Assembly (NCBI RefSeq): GCF_025148635.1
Contig: NZ_CP102269.1
Location: forward strand, 558,001 to 622,000
Direction: 5' to 3'
DNA from: Butyricimonas virosa
Lineage (GTDB): Bacteria > Bacteroidota > Bacteroidia > Bacteroidales > Marinifilaceae
DNA length: 64,000 bases
In this document: piece by piece, positions 42,752 to 51,894 of the stretch
How positions within the stretch are numbered: the first letter of the stretch is position 1
How the letters are laid out: the number at the start of each line of letters is the position of its first letter
Position numbers and translations under genes: made by a program
Notes under the pieces: model-generated
What the model saw: only the letters and a program-made list of their open reading frames with translations
What the model was told of the DNA's origin: nothing
Database searches by the model: none

Positions 42752-45700
42752 TTAAAATGTCATATTCACTGAAAAAGAAACAGTTCTAGCGAACGGATAA
42801 GAAGTACCTCTTTCCGCCTTAATGGTCGAACAACGAAAAATGTCATTCATATTGGCACGAATAGTCATATTCTTTAAAAACACTTTTTTCAACCATTTCT
42901 GTTCCCCAAATTCATAAGCCAATGATATCGATTCACCACTAAGTGTATTTTCTTTCTGAACATACCGAGAAGTCATGGGAGCCGTTTCATTATCGCTGAC
43001 AGTCTCTGTAATCTTTTTATATTGGGCTTGATCTCCAGGTTGCTGCCAACGATCGTACAATGCACGCTTATCTTGATTATAACTAGTCATTTCCGTCGTT
43101 TTCAAATTTTCAATGCGATTATATAATTCTGTATTGAAATAGTCTGCATCTATCCGATAACGGAAATAAGCACTGAAAGAAAATCCTTTATAATAAAGAT
43201 TCGTCCCAAACACCCCCTCCAATAAAGGTTCGGTATTGCCTACCACCATCTCGTCGTTAATATCATAATCGAAAGTATAACTTCCATCCTTTTTAATGTA
43301 AATCTCCTTACCCGTCATCGGGTCTATACCAGCAGAACGAACTGCCCATATATCTGTCGGACTTCCACCGTCCCGATATCTCGTCAAAGAAGTAGACTTC
43401 AACTCGTCATTCAGTAACTCCAGGCTTGACCCGATGTTACGGTAATTCTGCTTTTGATGCCGTCCATTCAAAGACAATGACCAATTAAGGCGATCCTCGG
43501 TGTTTTCCCAAATAGTCCCCACAACATTGAAACTAACCCCTTTCGTTCGCTGCGCTCCCAAATTCGTAATATAAGAATCACGTCCTGTTGAAGAAGCAAT
43601 GGAAGTGGTTACCAGCATCGGATCGGTATCTTTCCAATAAACATCAGTATTGAATTTCAAACGATTATTCAACACAGTCAAATCCAATCCCAAGTTATAA
43701 TCCATCGTCTTCTGCCATTTCAGGTCGGGATTCCCGAATCCCGAAACATTGGCTCCCATTCCGAAAGCATTTTGCAAGTTCGTATTATACACATAAGTTG
43801 TATAAGCTTTATAAGCAGAGAAATTCTGATTTCCCGGATTACCGACTGAAAAACGCAATTTAAACCAATCCACCCAATCTCCCATAAAAGCCTCATTATG
43901 AATATTCCAAGCAACTCCCACTGACCAGCTATCTGTAAATCGTTTGTTCGTTCCGAATACGGAAGATCCATCTTTACGGAAATTTACATCCAACAAATAT
44001 CGATTATTATAAGCATAATTAAGATTCATATAAAAACTCGTACTACGTGTCGTGGATTCACTGTATGATGGTTTACTTTCCGTGGCATACTCGTTGGCAA
44101 AAGCGGGATTCGGGACATTATCATCCGGAAAACCGATAGCCGTAAACGCATCATTAATCAAGCGTGTAGACGAGAAATTCCAACCTAGCACGGCATTTAC
44201 CTGATGCATATCAGCCAATAACTTTCCATACGTCACGGTTACATCCCCGTCATACCCCCAACGATCTGTCGTTGATTTCGAATAGGAACCCCGTTCTGTC
44301 TTTTCCGTCTCGTCAAAATCAGTATGGAATGGAGATTTAAACTTTTCTCCCTTGTTATTAGCTTTTGTTAAACTGATTCGTCCACGTGCCATAATACCAT
44401 CCATCGGACGCCATTCCATTTGGAAATTATTCCGAAAAGAAATTTCTTTTGAACCATCCAAATAATTTAAACTAGCATTATACAAAGGATTTTCTACTTT
44501 ATTCACCCAAAAACCACCATCTATAGAAGATTCTTCCAAATACTTTGGAACAGAACCTTCATAATCTTTCGGGTAATAAGGATTTGTCTGCACATACACG
44601 GAAAAACTTTGAGGAGCATTCTGACTTTCTGTATAATCCAAAGTAAATTTGTTGTCAAAACTGAATTTACCCTTCCTATAGCGCAAATCAATATTGAAAC
44701 TCAAAACATCCCGTCCAGATTGCTTCATCACCCCTTGAGTACCGTTATAGCTTAGACCGACCCCATACAACATAGCATCATCACCCCCTTCAACATACAT
44801 ATTGTGTTTATGAGAAAACCCCGTTCTAACCGGTTCACTTAACCAATAAGTATCCACTCCACTCTGCACATTTCTCAACCGTTGGTTATAAAGATTCATC
44901 CGATCAACCAAATATTCTGCATTCGAAGTTTTCGTGTAATATCCGGTCAACCACTCAAATTCCAATTTTTCAGCGGCATTCATCATATTGTAATCACTGA
45001 GATCTGGCATCTGCACCGTGAAGTCTCCATTATAAGATAATCGCAATGTCCCCGGAGCAGGACGCTTAGTTTCAACTACCACCACACCATTAGCAGCACG
45101 AGAACCATAGATTGCCGTAGATGCGGCATCTTTTAAAATGGTAACAGAAGCTACTCGTTCCATGTTCAAATCAACAATCGTCTGCAAATCTACCTCAAAA
45201 CCATCTAAAATAAACAAAGGCTGGTTGGGATCAACAGCATAATCCTCTTTCAAATTAACAATACTCGTTTTACCACGAATATCAATGTCAGGTAATTTAT
45301 TCGGATCAGAACCGAACTCATTATTCGGGGTAATATGAAAAGAAGGATCCAAAGTTCTCAGACTCTGTAATATATTTTGCGATCCCATCATTTTCAAATC
45401 CTCCTTCTTATATGTCGTCGCAGAACCGGTAAAACTTTCAGATTTACGCTCGAAGATTCCGGTCACAACCACCTCATCCATCTGGGTTGTTTCCTCTTCC
45501 AACACGATTTTCAGATTCGCCTGCCCGGAAAATGTAACTTCAGCCGTTTTCATACCGATAAATGAAAACTGTAAAACTGAACCTGCTGTATGGGGGAAAG
45601 AAAGAGTAAAGTTTCCATCCATATCTGTTGACGTTCCCAAAGTTGTACCTTTCAATAAAACAGTCACACCCGGCAGAGGCAATCCTTGAGCATCCACAAC

Positions 45701-46069
45701 AACACCTTTGACGACCTGTTGTTTCACGGGATCTGGTTTCATTTTCTCGGGACGGATAACAACGGTATTATCAACGATTCGGAACGTGAAATTCTTTCCC
45801 AGAACTTGTCGCAAAGCCGCTTCCAATGAAACATTCCGACAACGCACAGAAACTTTACCCATGGCATTAATTTCCTGATTGTTGTAAAAAAAATCCAGAT
45901 TAGTCTGTTTTTTTATCGCATCAAGCGCCTCTTTACAGGTCACATTACTTAGATCGAGACTAATGCTGTCTGCCTGAACATAAGTGCCCGCATTTAATCT
46001 CAAAATTCCAAAGAGGATTAAAAAAACGGTTAATTTCATAAACCTCCATGTTTTCAATAAAAAATTCAT
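42752..46069 (-). CDS. SusC/RagA TonB-dependent transporter with STN signalling domain
   Basis: 1105 residues. Signal peptide, then an STN (secretin/TonB short N-terminal) domain around 35-95 (SLDLSNVTCKEALDAIKKQT), a carboxypeptidase-regulatory-like domain at about 115-200 (VDAQGLPLPGVTVLLKGT), the plug with YGSRAANGVVVVETKR and a 22-strand barrel ending in aromatic VSFSVNMTF. The STN domain and the sigma/FecR genes directly upstream indicate cell-surface signalling, as in FecA-FecR-FecI: ligand binding would free the ECF sigma and switch on this operon. Substrate unknown. Confidence 0.95.
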   Translation of the reverse strand: MNFLLKTWRFMKLTVFLILFGILRLNAGTYVQADSISLDLSNVTCKEALDAIKKQTNLDFFYNNQEINAMGKVSVRCRNVSLEAALRQVLGKNFTFRIVDNTVVIRPEKMKPDPVKQQVVKGVVVDAQGLPLPGVTVLLKGTTLGTSTDMDGNFTLSFPHTAGSVLQFSFIGMKTAEVTFSGQANLKIVLEEETTQMDEVVVTGIFERKSESFTGSATTYKKEDLKMMGSQNILQSLRTLDPSFHITPNNEFGSDPNKLPDIDIRGKTSIVNLKEDYAVDPNQPLFILDGFEVDLQTIVDLNMERVASVTILKDAASTAIYGSRAANGVVVVETKRPAPGTLRLSYNGDFTVQMPDLSDYNMMNAAEKLEFEWLTGYYTKTSNAEYLVDRMNLYNQRLRNVQSGVDTYWLSEPVRTGFSHKHNMYVEGGDDAMLYGVGLSYNGTQGVMKQSGRDVLSFNIDLRYRKGKFSFDNKFTLDYTESQNAPQSFSVYVQTNPYYPKDYEGSVPKYLEESSIDGGFWVNKVENPLYNASLNYLDGSKEISFRNNFQMEWRPMDGIMARGRISLTKANNKGEKFKSPFHTDFDETEKTERGSYSKSTTDRWGYDGDVTVTYGKLLADMHQVNAVLGWNFSSTRLINDAFTAIGFPDDNVPNPAFANEYATESKPSYSESTTRSTSFYMNLNYAYNNRYLLDVNFRKDGSSVFGTNKRFTDSWSVGVAWNIHNEAFMGDWVDWFKLRFSVGNPGNQNFSAYKAYTTYVYNTNLQNAFGMGANVSGFGNPDLKWQKTMDYNLGLDLTVLNNRLKFNTDVYWKDTDPMLVTTSIASSTGRDSYITNLGAQRTKGVSFNVVGTIWENTEDRLNWSLSLNGRHQKQNYRNIGSSLELLNDELKSTSLTRYRDGGSPTDIWAVRSAGIDPMTGKEIYIKKDGSYTFDYDINDEMVVGNTEPLLEGVFGTNLYYKGFSFSAYFRYRIDADYFNTELYNRIENLKTTEMTSYNQDKRALYDRWQQPGDQAQYKKITETVSDNETAPMTSRYVQKENTLSGESISLAYEFGEQKWLKKVFLKNMTIRANMNDIFRCSTIKAERGTSYPFARTVSFSVNMTF

Positions 46070-46097
46070 ACATTTGTAGTTATGGGTTTAACAATTA

Positions 46098-46174
46098 CCG
46101 GACGCCTACTGCAATTTGTGTCCGGCCGATTAAAACACACCTACGGTAATCGCATCAACGGTTACCGTTTTTTT
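46098..46174. repeat. Two hairpins between fecR and susC
   Basis: CCGGAC (46098-46103) pairs with GTCCGG (46120-46125). Further right, ACGGTAA and GTTACCGT (about 46143-46166) pair and are followed on the plus strand by TTTTTTT. The second hairpin touches the fecR stop, just as at 59-101 behind the other fecR. Confidence 0.6.
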
Positions 46175-46175
46175 A

Positions 46176-47279
46176 TTATAAATTCCGAAATACTCTCACC
46201 TGCCGCCCTTCCACTTTGAATCTGACATTGGTCGTCTCTTCTATTAAGCCTAACACCTGTTCTAATTCATTATAACGTTTCATAACTCCGGTAAAACGAT
46301 AATATTTCGCCACCGTGTCATCAAAACGAATCTCCACATCATACCAACGCTCTAATTGATTAGCAATGGTTTCCAACGGCATATCACTAAACACGAAACG
46401 TCCCTTTTTCCAAGCGATAATATCATCCACATTTACTTGTCCAGATGTAAGTACCCCTTCCTTCAAAACAGCCTGCTCGCCCGGCACAAGAATACATTCC
46501 TGACGAGTATCCGAATATGAAACCCGAACTTTTCCCTCTACCAAAGTAGTACGCAAACAATTGTCATCCTGATAGGCGTTGATATTGAAGCCCGTGCCCA
46601 AAGCCTCCACCATCATGTCGTTTACCACAACTCGGAAAGGTTTAGTCGTGTCTTTCGCCACCTGAAAATAAGCCTCTCCTCTAAGAAAAACTTTTCGTTC
46701 TGTACTGACAAAATCAACCGGATAACGTAATTCCGATTCCGAATTCAACCACACTCGTGTACCATCTGACAATTGCACCTGATATTCCGTGGAGCGAGGA
46801 ACACTCAACGTATTAAAAATCTCTTCTTTTAACTGTACTTTCTCAGCATGATAAATCATTTGTTGCCCGACACTGACCAAAATCCCGGTTCCGCTTTCCT
46901 GAATTACCGAATCGTTATTCCATTGTTGTACTTGAAGTACCCTCCCGTCATTCAAAGTAAGCGACACTTGATGACGTTTCCCCATATTCTCCGGCACTGG
47001 AGCCACCTCGTCAGAACGATAATTATAAAAACAGAGACCGACAGCAAGAGGCATCACAATAGCAGCTGCTACCGCCCATTTGCGCATTAATTCTCTCCTC
47101 CGGGAAAGCTTCAATGCGTTGCGAACATGTTTCCACATACGTTCTTTGTTGGGAGGACAAGCTTTTTTCCGGCACTCATCCATGCGGACCAATAGCGAAA
47201 ATAATTCCCCATCCATACTCTCTTCGTTATTACCCTCCAAGAAATTATCCAGCTTCTTATGTAGTTCTTCTTTCTCCAT
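46176..47279 (-). CDS. FecR-family anti-sigma factor
   Basis: 367 residues. Cytoplasmic N-terminus that binds the sigma factor, one membrane helix around 88-105 (WAVAAAIVMPLAVGLCFY), FecR domain (SDGTRVWLNSESELRYPVDF), DUF4974-type C-terminus. ATG 47279 was chosen; the frame opens slightly earlier with a TTG. Lies between its ECF sigma gene and the SusC gene it should control. Confidence 0.92.
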   Translation of the reverse strand: MEKEELHKKLDNFLEGNNEESMDGELFSLLVRMDECRKKACPPNKERMWKHVRNALKLSRRRELMRKWAVAAAIVMPLAVGLCFYNYRSDEVAPVPENMGKRHQVSLTLNDGRVLQVQQWNNDSVIQESGTGILVSVGQQMIYHAEKVQLKEEIFNTLSVPRSTEYQVQLSDGTRVWLNSESELRYPVDFVSTERKVFLRGEAYFQVAKDTTKPFRVVVNDMMVEALGTGFNINAYQDDNCLRTTLVEGKVRVSYSDTRQECILVPGEQAVLKEGVLTSGQVNVDDIIAWKKGRFVFSDMPLETIANQLERWYDVEIRFDDTVAKYYRFTGVMKRYNELEQVLGLIEETTNVRFKVEGRQVRVFRNL

Positions 47280-47368
47280 TTGCAAAACCTGTCTTTACAT
47301 TTTTATTATCCTTCAAACACACTAATGACAGGGAACAGGGAAAAAAGGGTGAAAAAAGAAGAGTTTTT

Positions 47369-47944
47369 TTACATATATCCTAAAAAAATTAGTAATACAA
47401 TGATTTCCAAATCATTTTCATTAAACTCGGCCCGCAATTTACTATAAGCACTTTTTAATTGTGTTTTAACTGTATTAACAGAAACATCTAATTTTTCAGC
47501 CACTTGTTTATACTTTAAACCTTCAATACAAGCCAAAATGAATATCTCCCGGCATTTCTCCGGCAACGAATCAACAAACATTTTCAATCGTTCCCGCATG
47601 ATATTCAACTCCTCTTCATCCTCCGAAACCTCCTCCATCACCTCTTCCCATTTCTGACTTTCCTCGTAACGATGTTTCACTTTCAAATGCTCTAGATAAT
47701 TGTGGCAACGATGGTCCACTGCCTTGCACAAATAACCGGGAACAGAATCCGTTATTTTCAGATTTTTCCGTAATTGCCAGAAACGAATGAATACCTCCTG
47801 CACGATATCTTCTGCAGCCAAATTGTCCTTTACAAAGCCCAATGCACGATAATACAGTACATCCGTGTACTCTCGAAAAAAGTACTCCAAAGCGGAAGTA
47901 TCTCCTCGTTGCATTTTTTCGAAAAGTATCAACTCATCTGGCAT
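47369..47944 (-). CDS. ECF RNA polymerase sigma factor
   Basis: 191 residues, complete: region 2 (AAEDIVQEVFIRFWQLR, then DSVPGYLCKAVDHRCHNYL) and region 4 (LPEKCREIFILACIEGLKYK with helix-turn-helix VSVNTVKTQLKSAYSKLR). Regulates the SusC/D operon downstream together with FecR. About 90 bases separate it from fecR. The gap 47945-48101 holds nothing that I can name. Confidence 0.93.
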   Translation of the reverse strand: MPDELILFEKMQRGDTSALEYFFREYTDVLYYRALGFVKDNLAAEDIVQEVFIRFWQLRKNLKITDSVPGYLCKAVDHRCHNYLEHLKVKHRYEESQKWEEVMEEVSEDEEELNIMRERLKMFVDSLPEKCREIFILACIEGLKYKQVAEKLDVSVNTVKTQLKSAYSKLRAEFNENDLEIIVLLIFLGYM

Positions 47945-48101
47945 AAGACAATAGGTATTATTTCAAACAAACTCACCGCTGTGCAAAAAAAGGTTTTTAT
48001 TCCATACCGAAAAAGCAAAAAAAACATAAATAACAACAATAATACCCCACGTAATTCCCCGAAATCATCACACACTTGTTTACACGGGACAAAATAAAAA
48101 C

Positions 48102-48166
48102 TGACAGTTGGGGAAATCCGATCACGAATTATTCCAGAACACACAACGTATTCCCCAACCGTCAGT
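48102..48166. terminator. Long hairpin behind katA
   Basis: CTGACAGTTGGGGAAAT and ATTCCCCAACCGTCAG pair with one mismatch and one bulge around a 32-base loop. It lies 17 bases beyond the katA stop and probably ends its transcript, although no good T-run follows. Confidence 0.5.
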
Positions 48167-48182
48167 CAGTAAAAATTAATTA

Positions 48183-49661
48183 TTAATCTTCTTGCTGTTG
48201 GCGTTTCACCTCAGCAAGAACCTCATTCATATCCAAGCCTGCCGCCTCGGCAATCCCCTTACCACAACGTTCATCAGCCTGATAGAAACGAGCAGCTACC
48301 CGCACTTTTATATTCATGGGTACACCTTCCATAGCCGTGGCAACATTCGTGTGAATCCGCATTTTCTCATCTTCCGGTACCAAACGATACAAATCACCCG
48401 GTTGCGTATAGTAATCCTTATCCTGTTGGTAATGACTACCCATCCCCCGAATCTCGAAAGGCGGTTGATTATAAACGTGATTATCTACCGGGCCTCCAAA
48501 ACTGTTCGGCTCGTAGTTCACCGCACCACCACCGTTACCGTCTACCCGTATGGCTCCATCCCGGTGATAATTATGCATCGGGCAACGAGGCGCATTTACT
48601 GGAATGGAATCGGCATTAACCCCCAAACGGTAACGATGAGCATCACCATAAGCAAACAACCGCCCTTGCAACATCTTATCCGGTGAGAAATGGATACCTG
48701 GAACCACGTTGGCCGGATTAAATGCTGATTGTTCCACGTCAGCAAAATAATTCTCTGGATTCCGGTTCAACTCGATCACCCCGACCTCAATCAACGGATA
48801 ATCCTTATGACTCCATACTTTCGTCAGGTCGAAAGGATTGAAACGATAAGTCTCCGCATCTTTCTCCGGCATGATTTGCACACACATTTTCCATTTCGGA
48901 AAATCTCCTTTCTCGATACTCTCGAACAAATCCCGCTGAGAATGTTCCCGGTCTTTTGCCACGATCTTTTCCGCCTCTTCGTTCGTGAAGTTAGCAATTC
49001 CCTGCATACAGCGTAAATGGAATTTCACCCAGCAACGTTCATTATACTCGTTATAAAAACTAAATGTATGACTTCCGAAACCGTGCATATGACGAAAATC
49101 TTGAGGGATACCCCGATCACTCATCAAGATCATGACCTGATGTAACGTCTCCGGAGACAAACTCCAAAAGTCCCACATTGCCGTGTTACTTCTCAAATTT
49201 GTTTTCGGATCCCGCTTTTGCGTGTGAATAAAATCGGGAAACTTCAATGGATCCCGGATAAAGAAAACAGGCGTGTTATTCCCAACCAGATCCCAGTTTC
49301 CCTCGTCAGTATAAAATTTCATGGCAAATCCCCGGACATCCCGTTCCGTATCGGCAGCTCCTCGTTCCCCCGCTACCGTGGAAAAACGCATGAACACGTC
49401 GGTTTTCTTACCGACCCGTGCAAAAATACTCGCCTTCGTGTAACGGGTAATATCATTCGTCACCGTAAACGTGCCAAACGCCCCACTTCCCTTGGCATGC
49501 ACGATTCGTTCTGGAATCCGTTCACGATTAAAATGAGCCAATTTCTCGATTAGCCAAACGTTTTGCAAGAGAGCCGGCCCATGAGGTCCTGCAGTCTGAA
49601 TGTTTTGATTATCACCAACCGGCGCCCCGGCCTCAGTGGTAAGTTTTTGTTTCTTTTCCAT
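48183..49661 (-). CDS. katA: Catalase (heme, small-subunit type)
   Basis: Decomposes hydrogen peroxide; cytoplasmic heme tetramer. 492 residues: catalytic His55 in RIVHAKGSGAFG, the distal Asn in VGNNTPVFFIRDPLKFPDF (in part: GNNTPVFFIRD), and the proximal heme-ligand region RLFAYGDAHRYRLGVN. Full length for clade 3 catalases. A 13-bp perfect hairpin ends two bases before the start codon; a PAS protein gene lies 85 bases upstream on the same strand. Confidence 0.96.
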   Translation of the reverse strand: MEKKQKLTTEAGAPVGDNQNIQTAGPHGPALLQNVWLIEKLAHFNRERIPERIVHAKGSGAFGTFTVTNDITRYTKASIFARVGKKTDVFMRFSTVAGERGAADTERDVRGFAMKFYTDEGNWDLVGNNTPVFFIRDPLKFPDFIHTQKRDPKTNLRSNTAMWDFWSLSPETLHQVMILMSDRGIPQDFRHMHGFGSHTFSFYNEYNERCWVKFHLRCMQGIANFTNEEAEKIVAKDREHSQRDLFESIEKGDFPKWKMCVQIMPEKDAETYRFNPFDLTKVWSHKDYPLIEVGVIELNRNPENYFADVEQSAFNPANVVPGIHFSPDKMLQGRLFAYGDAHRYRLGVNADSIPVNAPRCPMHNYHRDGAIRVDGNGGGAVNYEPNSFGGPVDNHVYNQPPFEIRGMGSHYQQDKDYYTQPGDLYRLVPEDEKMRIHTNVATAMEGVPMNIKVRVAARFYQADERCGKGIAEAAGLDMNEVLAEVKRQQQED

Positions 49662-49663
49662 GG

Positions 49664-49712
49664 TTAATAAGGTATATTCGTTATTATGTATATCACGATT
49701 ATACCTTATTAA
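49664..49712 (-). promoter_or_regulatory. Perfect inverted repeat abutting the katA start
   Basis: TTAATAAGGTATA (49664-49676) and TATACCTTATTAA (49700-49712), 13-bp perfect arms with a 23-base loop. In the mRNA the hairpin would end two bases before the ATG. It could be an operator, an RNA structure that controls translation, or a processing site. No named regulator motif recognised. Confidence 0.6.
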
Positions 49713-49746
49713 TCATTAAAAAGTTTTACTAACGAATCAAAAATTT

Positions 49747-50088
49747 CTACTCCGTTTTCGGTTTACGGATGTAATGTGGCATTTCAAAAGGAATCTCTAA
49801 GGAAAATTCCACCAATCCCATAAACTCGCCATTCTCGTACCAGGGGGTTTGGTAAATCAATTTTTTCACACCGTTTTTCTCGATCGTGTAAGCATTCGTG
49901 GCATGTTCCTCCATCAACCGCACCAACTTCGTCCGGGCAGGCTCCGGGTGACAATCCAACACGTTCTGTCCGACAAGATCACCATGATTCGTTTTTTGAG
50001 ATTTATCATTCATTTGAAGAATCTTACCTTCTTTATCGCAAACCGTGATGGCCACGTTCAATTCTTTCATGTAATCCATAACTGTCAT
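49747..50088 (-). CDS. Small PAS-domain protein
   Basis: 113 residues, a single PAS domain: LNVAITVCDKEGKILQMNDKS, the mid-domain LVGQNVLDCHPEPARTKLVRLM, and the last strands YQTPWYENGEFMGLVEFSLEI. No output domain. PAS domains with a conserved CHPE motif are seen in sensor proteins of anaerobes; a heme or redox sensing role tied to catalase is possible but inferred only from position. -7 box TAGTTTTG at 50111-50104. Confidence 0.8.
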   Translation of the reverse strand: MTVMDYMKELNVAITVCDKEGKILQMNDKSQKTNHGDLVGQNVLDCHPEPARTKLVRLMEEHATNAYTIEKNGVKKLIYQTPWYENGEFMGLVEFSLEIPFEMPHYIRKPKTE

Positions 50089-50193
50089 TTTTTAATTGAT
50101 GCACAAAACTACAATTTTTCATCATGCTGTTCTTCCATTTTCACGAATTAATAGCCACCATCAACATTTTTCTTCAAATTTTCTTGAAAATAT

Positions 50194-50224
50194 TTTGCAG
50201 TTTTCCTGAAAACCCCTATATTTG
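50194..50224 (+). promoter_or_regulatory. Promoter of tRNA-Asn
   Basis: TTTG (50194-50197), 19 bases, TATATTTG (50217-50224). Confidence 0.65.
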
Positions 50225-50242
50225 CATCGCTTTTGAGAAAAT

Positions 50243-50319
50243 TCCTTAGTAGCTCAGTTGGTTAGAGCGGCGGACTGTTAATCCGTAGGTCGTAGGTTCA
50301 AGTCCTACCTGAGGAGCCA
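50243..50319 (+). tRNA. tRNA-Asn (anticodon GTT)
   Basis: Acceptor TCCTTAG / CTGAGGA, D arm GCTC-AGTTGGTTA-GAGC, anticodon arm GCGGA-CTGTTAA-TCCGT with anticodon GTT, variable loop, T arm GTAGG-TTCAAGT-CCTAC, discriminator G and encoded CCA at 50317-50319. An integrase gene lies just downstream, so the 3' end of this gene is the likely attachment site. Confidence 0.96.
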
Positions 50320-50328
50320 ACGAGCTGA

Positions 50329-50356
50329 AAGTCAGTAGAAATACTGACTTTTTTTA
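50329..50356 (+). terminator. Terminator of tRNA-Asn
   Basis: AAGTCAGTA-gaaa-TACTGACTT followed by a T-run. Confidence 0.8.
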
Positions 50357-50473
50357 ATGCTCAAATATTTGATTCAAGTATTGTATATCAATATATTAAC
50401 TACAAAATATCATTAATCACTGTATATTCCAACAATAAAAATTAAAGGGATTACAAGGGGAAATATCAATAAA

Positions 50474-50539
50474 AGTGGTCACCAAAGTGGTCACCTTCAT
50501 CAAAAAAAGTGGTCACCTTCATCAAAAAAAGTGGTCACC
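50474..50539. repeat. Phased AGTGGTCACC repeats (probable integrase arm sites)
   Basis: Four exact copies of AGTGGTCACC at 50474, 50486, 50508 and 50530; spacings 12, 22 and 22 bases, i.e. about one and two helical turns. The last two belong to a 22-base tandem unit. They lie between the tRNA and the integrase gene. Confidence 0.7.
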
Positions 50540-50590
50540 TTTTTTCAAGAGATAAACTATTGTTTTATAGGCTATTAAAGCCAATATATT

Positions 50591-51805
50591 ATGATAACAA
50601 GAGTAAACATTTCATTTTTTAGGTATCATTCCAAGGAAACAGAAACAGGGGAAGCACCTCTTTATTGCAGGTTATGGCATGAGAACAAGAGAAAAATTTT
50701 CTCCATTGGGTTTAAAGTTACAAGAAACAAGTGGAACCAGAACAAGCAAATGGCCACTGGAAAGTCAGAAATGGCACAGAGAATTAACACACAGATGGAG
50801 GTTATAAAGAATAAACTTGTTGAGATTGAAACAAGATTAATCATTGAAGGATCTGAAGATATTGTGGAAGACCTCTATGCCCTGTACATTGGAAAAACAA
50901 CTGTCAGCAGGTCATTCATAACCCTGTTTGAAGAGAGGTACATGGCTGCAAAGAAGATGGAGGGGATAAAGTTCAAGAAAAGCACACTGGACAAGTTTAA
51001 AGATGTGTTAGAACTGGTGAGGGCATACATCAAAGAATCATATCATGCAGCAGACATCCCCATGAACAAGGTCAATTTCAAGTTCATTTCTGGATTGGAA
51101 GACTACCTTCTCTCTGTCAGGAGGCAGAAACCTGTCACCATCAATAAAAATATGCAAAGGGTAAAGCAAGTCACCACCTATGCCATGAGGTGTAATTACA
51201 TTAAAATGGATCCTTTTATTGATCATTCACCATTGAAAGTGGAGAAAGAGTTGATATTTTTAACTCCTGAAGAACTTCACAAGCTGGAAAATTACCAGTT
51301 TGCACAGGAAAGACTGGCAAAGGTGAGGGATTTATACTTGTTCAGTGTCTATACAGGCTTGGCTTATCATGAGGCATTTGCTTTGCAGAAAAAGCATGTT
51401 ATAATGGCATTTGATAAAAAGTTATGGATTGAGATGAAAAGGGAGAAAACAGGGAAGGCTATCAGTGTTCCTTTATTACCACAAGCCATACAAATTATCA
51501 AGAAGTATGATAATGGTGGGGATAGAGAGGCTCATGTGCTACCAGCTATCAGCAACCAGAAGATTAATTCCTACTTTAAAGAGATTGTGGAAATTGTGGG
51601 TATTAACAAGAAACTCACCCATCATACAGCCAGAAAGATATTTGCAACCACAATATTGCTCTATAATGATGTGCCCATGGAGGTGGTTAGTAAATTGCTG
51701 GGACATTCATCAATGGCTGTCACACAAAAACACTATGCCAAGGTGGTCAACAAGAAAGTGAGTGCCTGTATTAGCAATTTGGAGAGAAAATTGAATTATG
51801 GGTAA
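50591..51805 (+). CDS. Tyrosine-type site-specific integrase
   Basis: 404 residues: arm-DNA-binding domain (SKETETGEAPLYCRL), SAM-like core-binding domain (about 105-205), catalytic domain. Catalytic residues: His345-x-x-Arg348 (HHTARKIFAT), His372 (LGHSSMAVT), nucleophile Tyr382 (KHYAK). The first catalytic arginine is not in its usual place; the segment reads TGLAYHEA with Ala258, a known variation in Bacteroidota integrases such as that of CTnDOT. Not one CpG occurs in the gene; all arginines are AGA or AGG. Inserts at the 3' end of tRNA-Asn. No conjugation genes follow, so the element is a remnant or very small. Confidence 0.93.
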   Translation: MITRVNISFFRYHSKETETGEAPLYCRLWHENKRKIFSIGFKVTRNKWNQNKQMATGKSEMAQRINTQMEVIKNKLVEIETRLIIEGSEDIVEDLYALYIGKTTVSRSFITLFEERYMAAKKMEGIKFKKSTLDKFKDVLELVRAYIKESYHAADIPMNKVNFKFISGLEDYLLSVRRQKPVTINKNMQRVKQVTTYAMRCNYIKMDPFIDHSPLKVEKELIFLTPEELHKLENYQFAQERLAKVRDLYLFSVYTGLAYHEAFALQKKHVIMAFDKKLWIEMKREKTGKAISVPLLPQAIQIIKKYDNGGDREAHVLPAISNQKINSYFKEIVEIVGINKKLTHHTARKIFATTILLYNDVPMEVVSKLLGHSSMAVTQKHYAKVVNKKVSACISNLERKLNYG

Positions 51806-51894
51806 GGGGAGGTATAACACCTTCCCTCCTGTATTCAAATAAAAAACACTCATCCATACCCATGTTTTGGTAACAGATTAAAAATAGCAAAAAC

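Noticed and set aside
48192..48686. Open frame of 164 codons antisense to catalase
   Set aside because: Shadow of katA, which has all catalytic residues.
50474..50539. Possible CRISPR array
   Set aside because: The repeat word is only 10 bases, intervals are 2-12 bases of low-complexity sequence, and no cas genes are near; it fits integrase arm sites.
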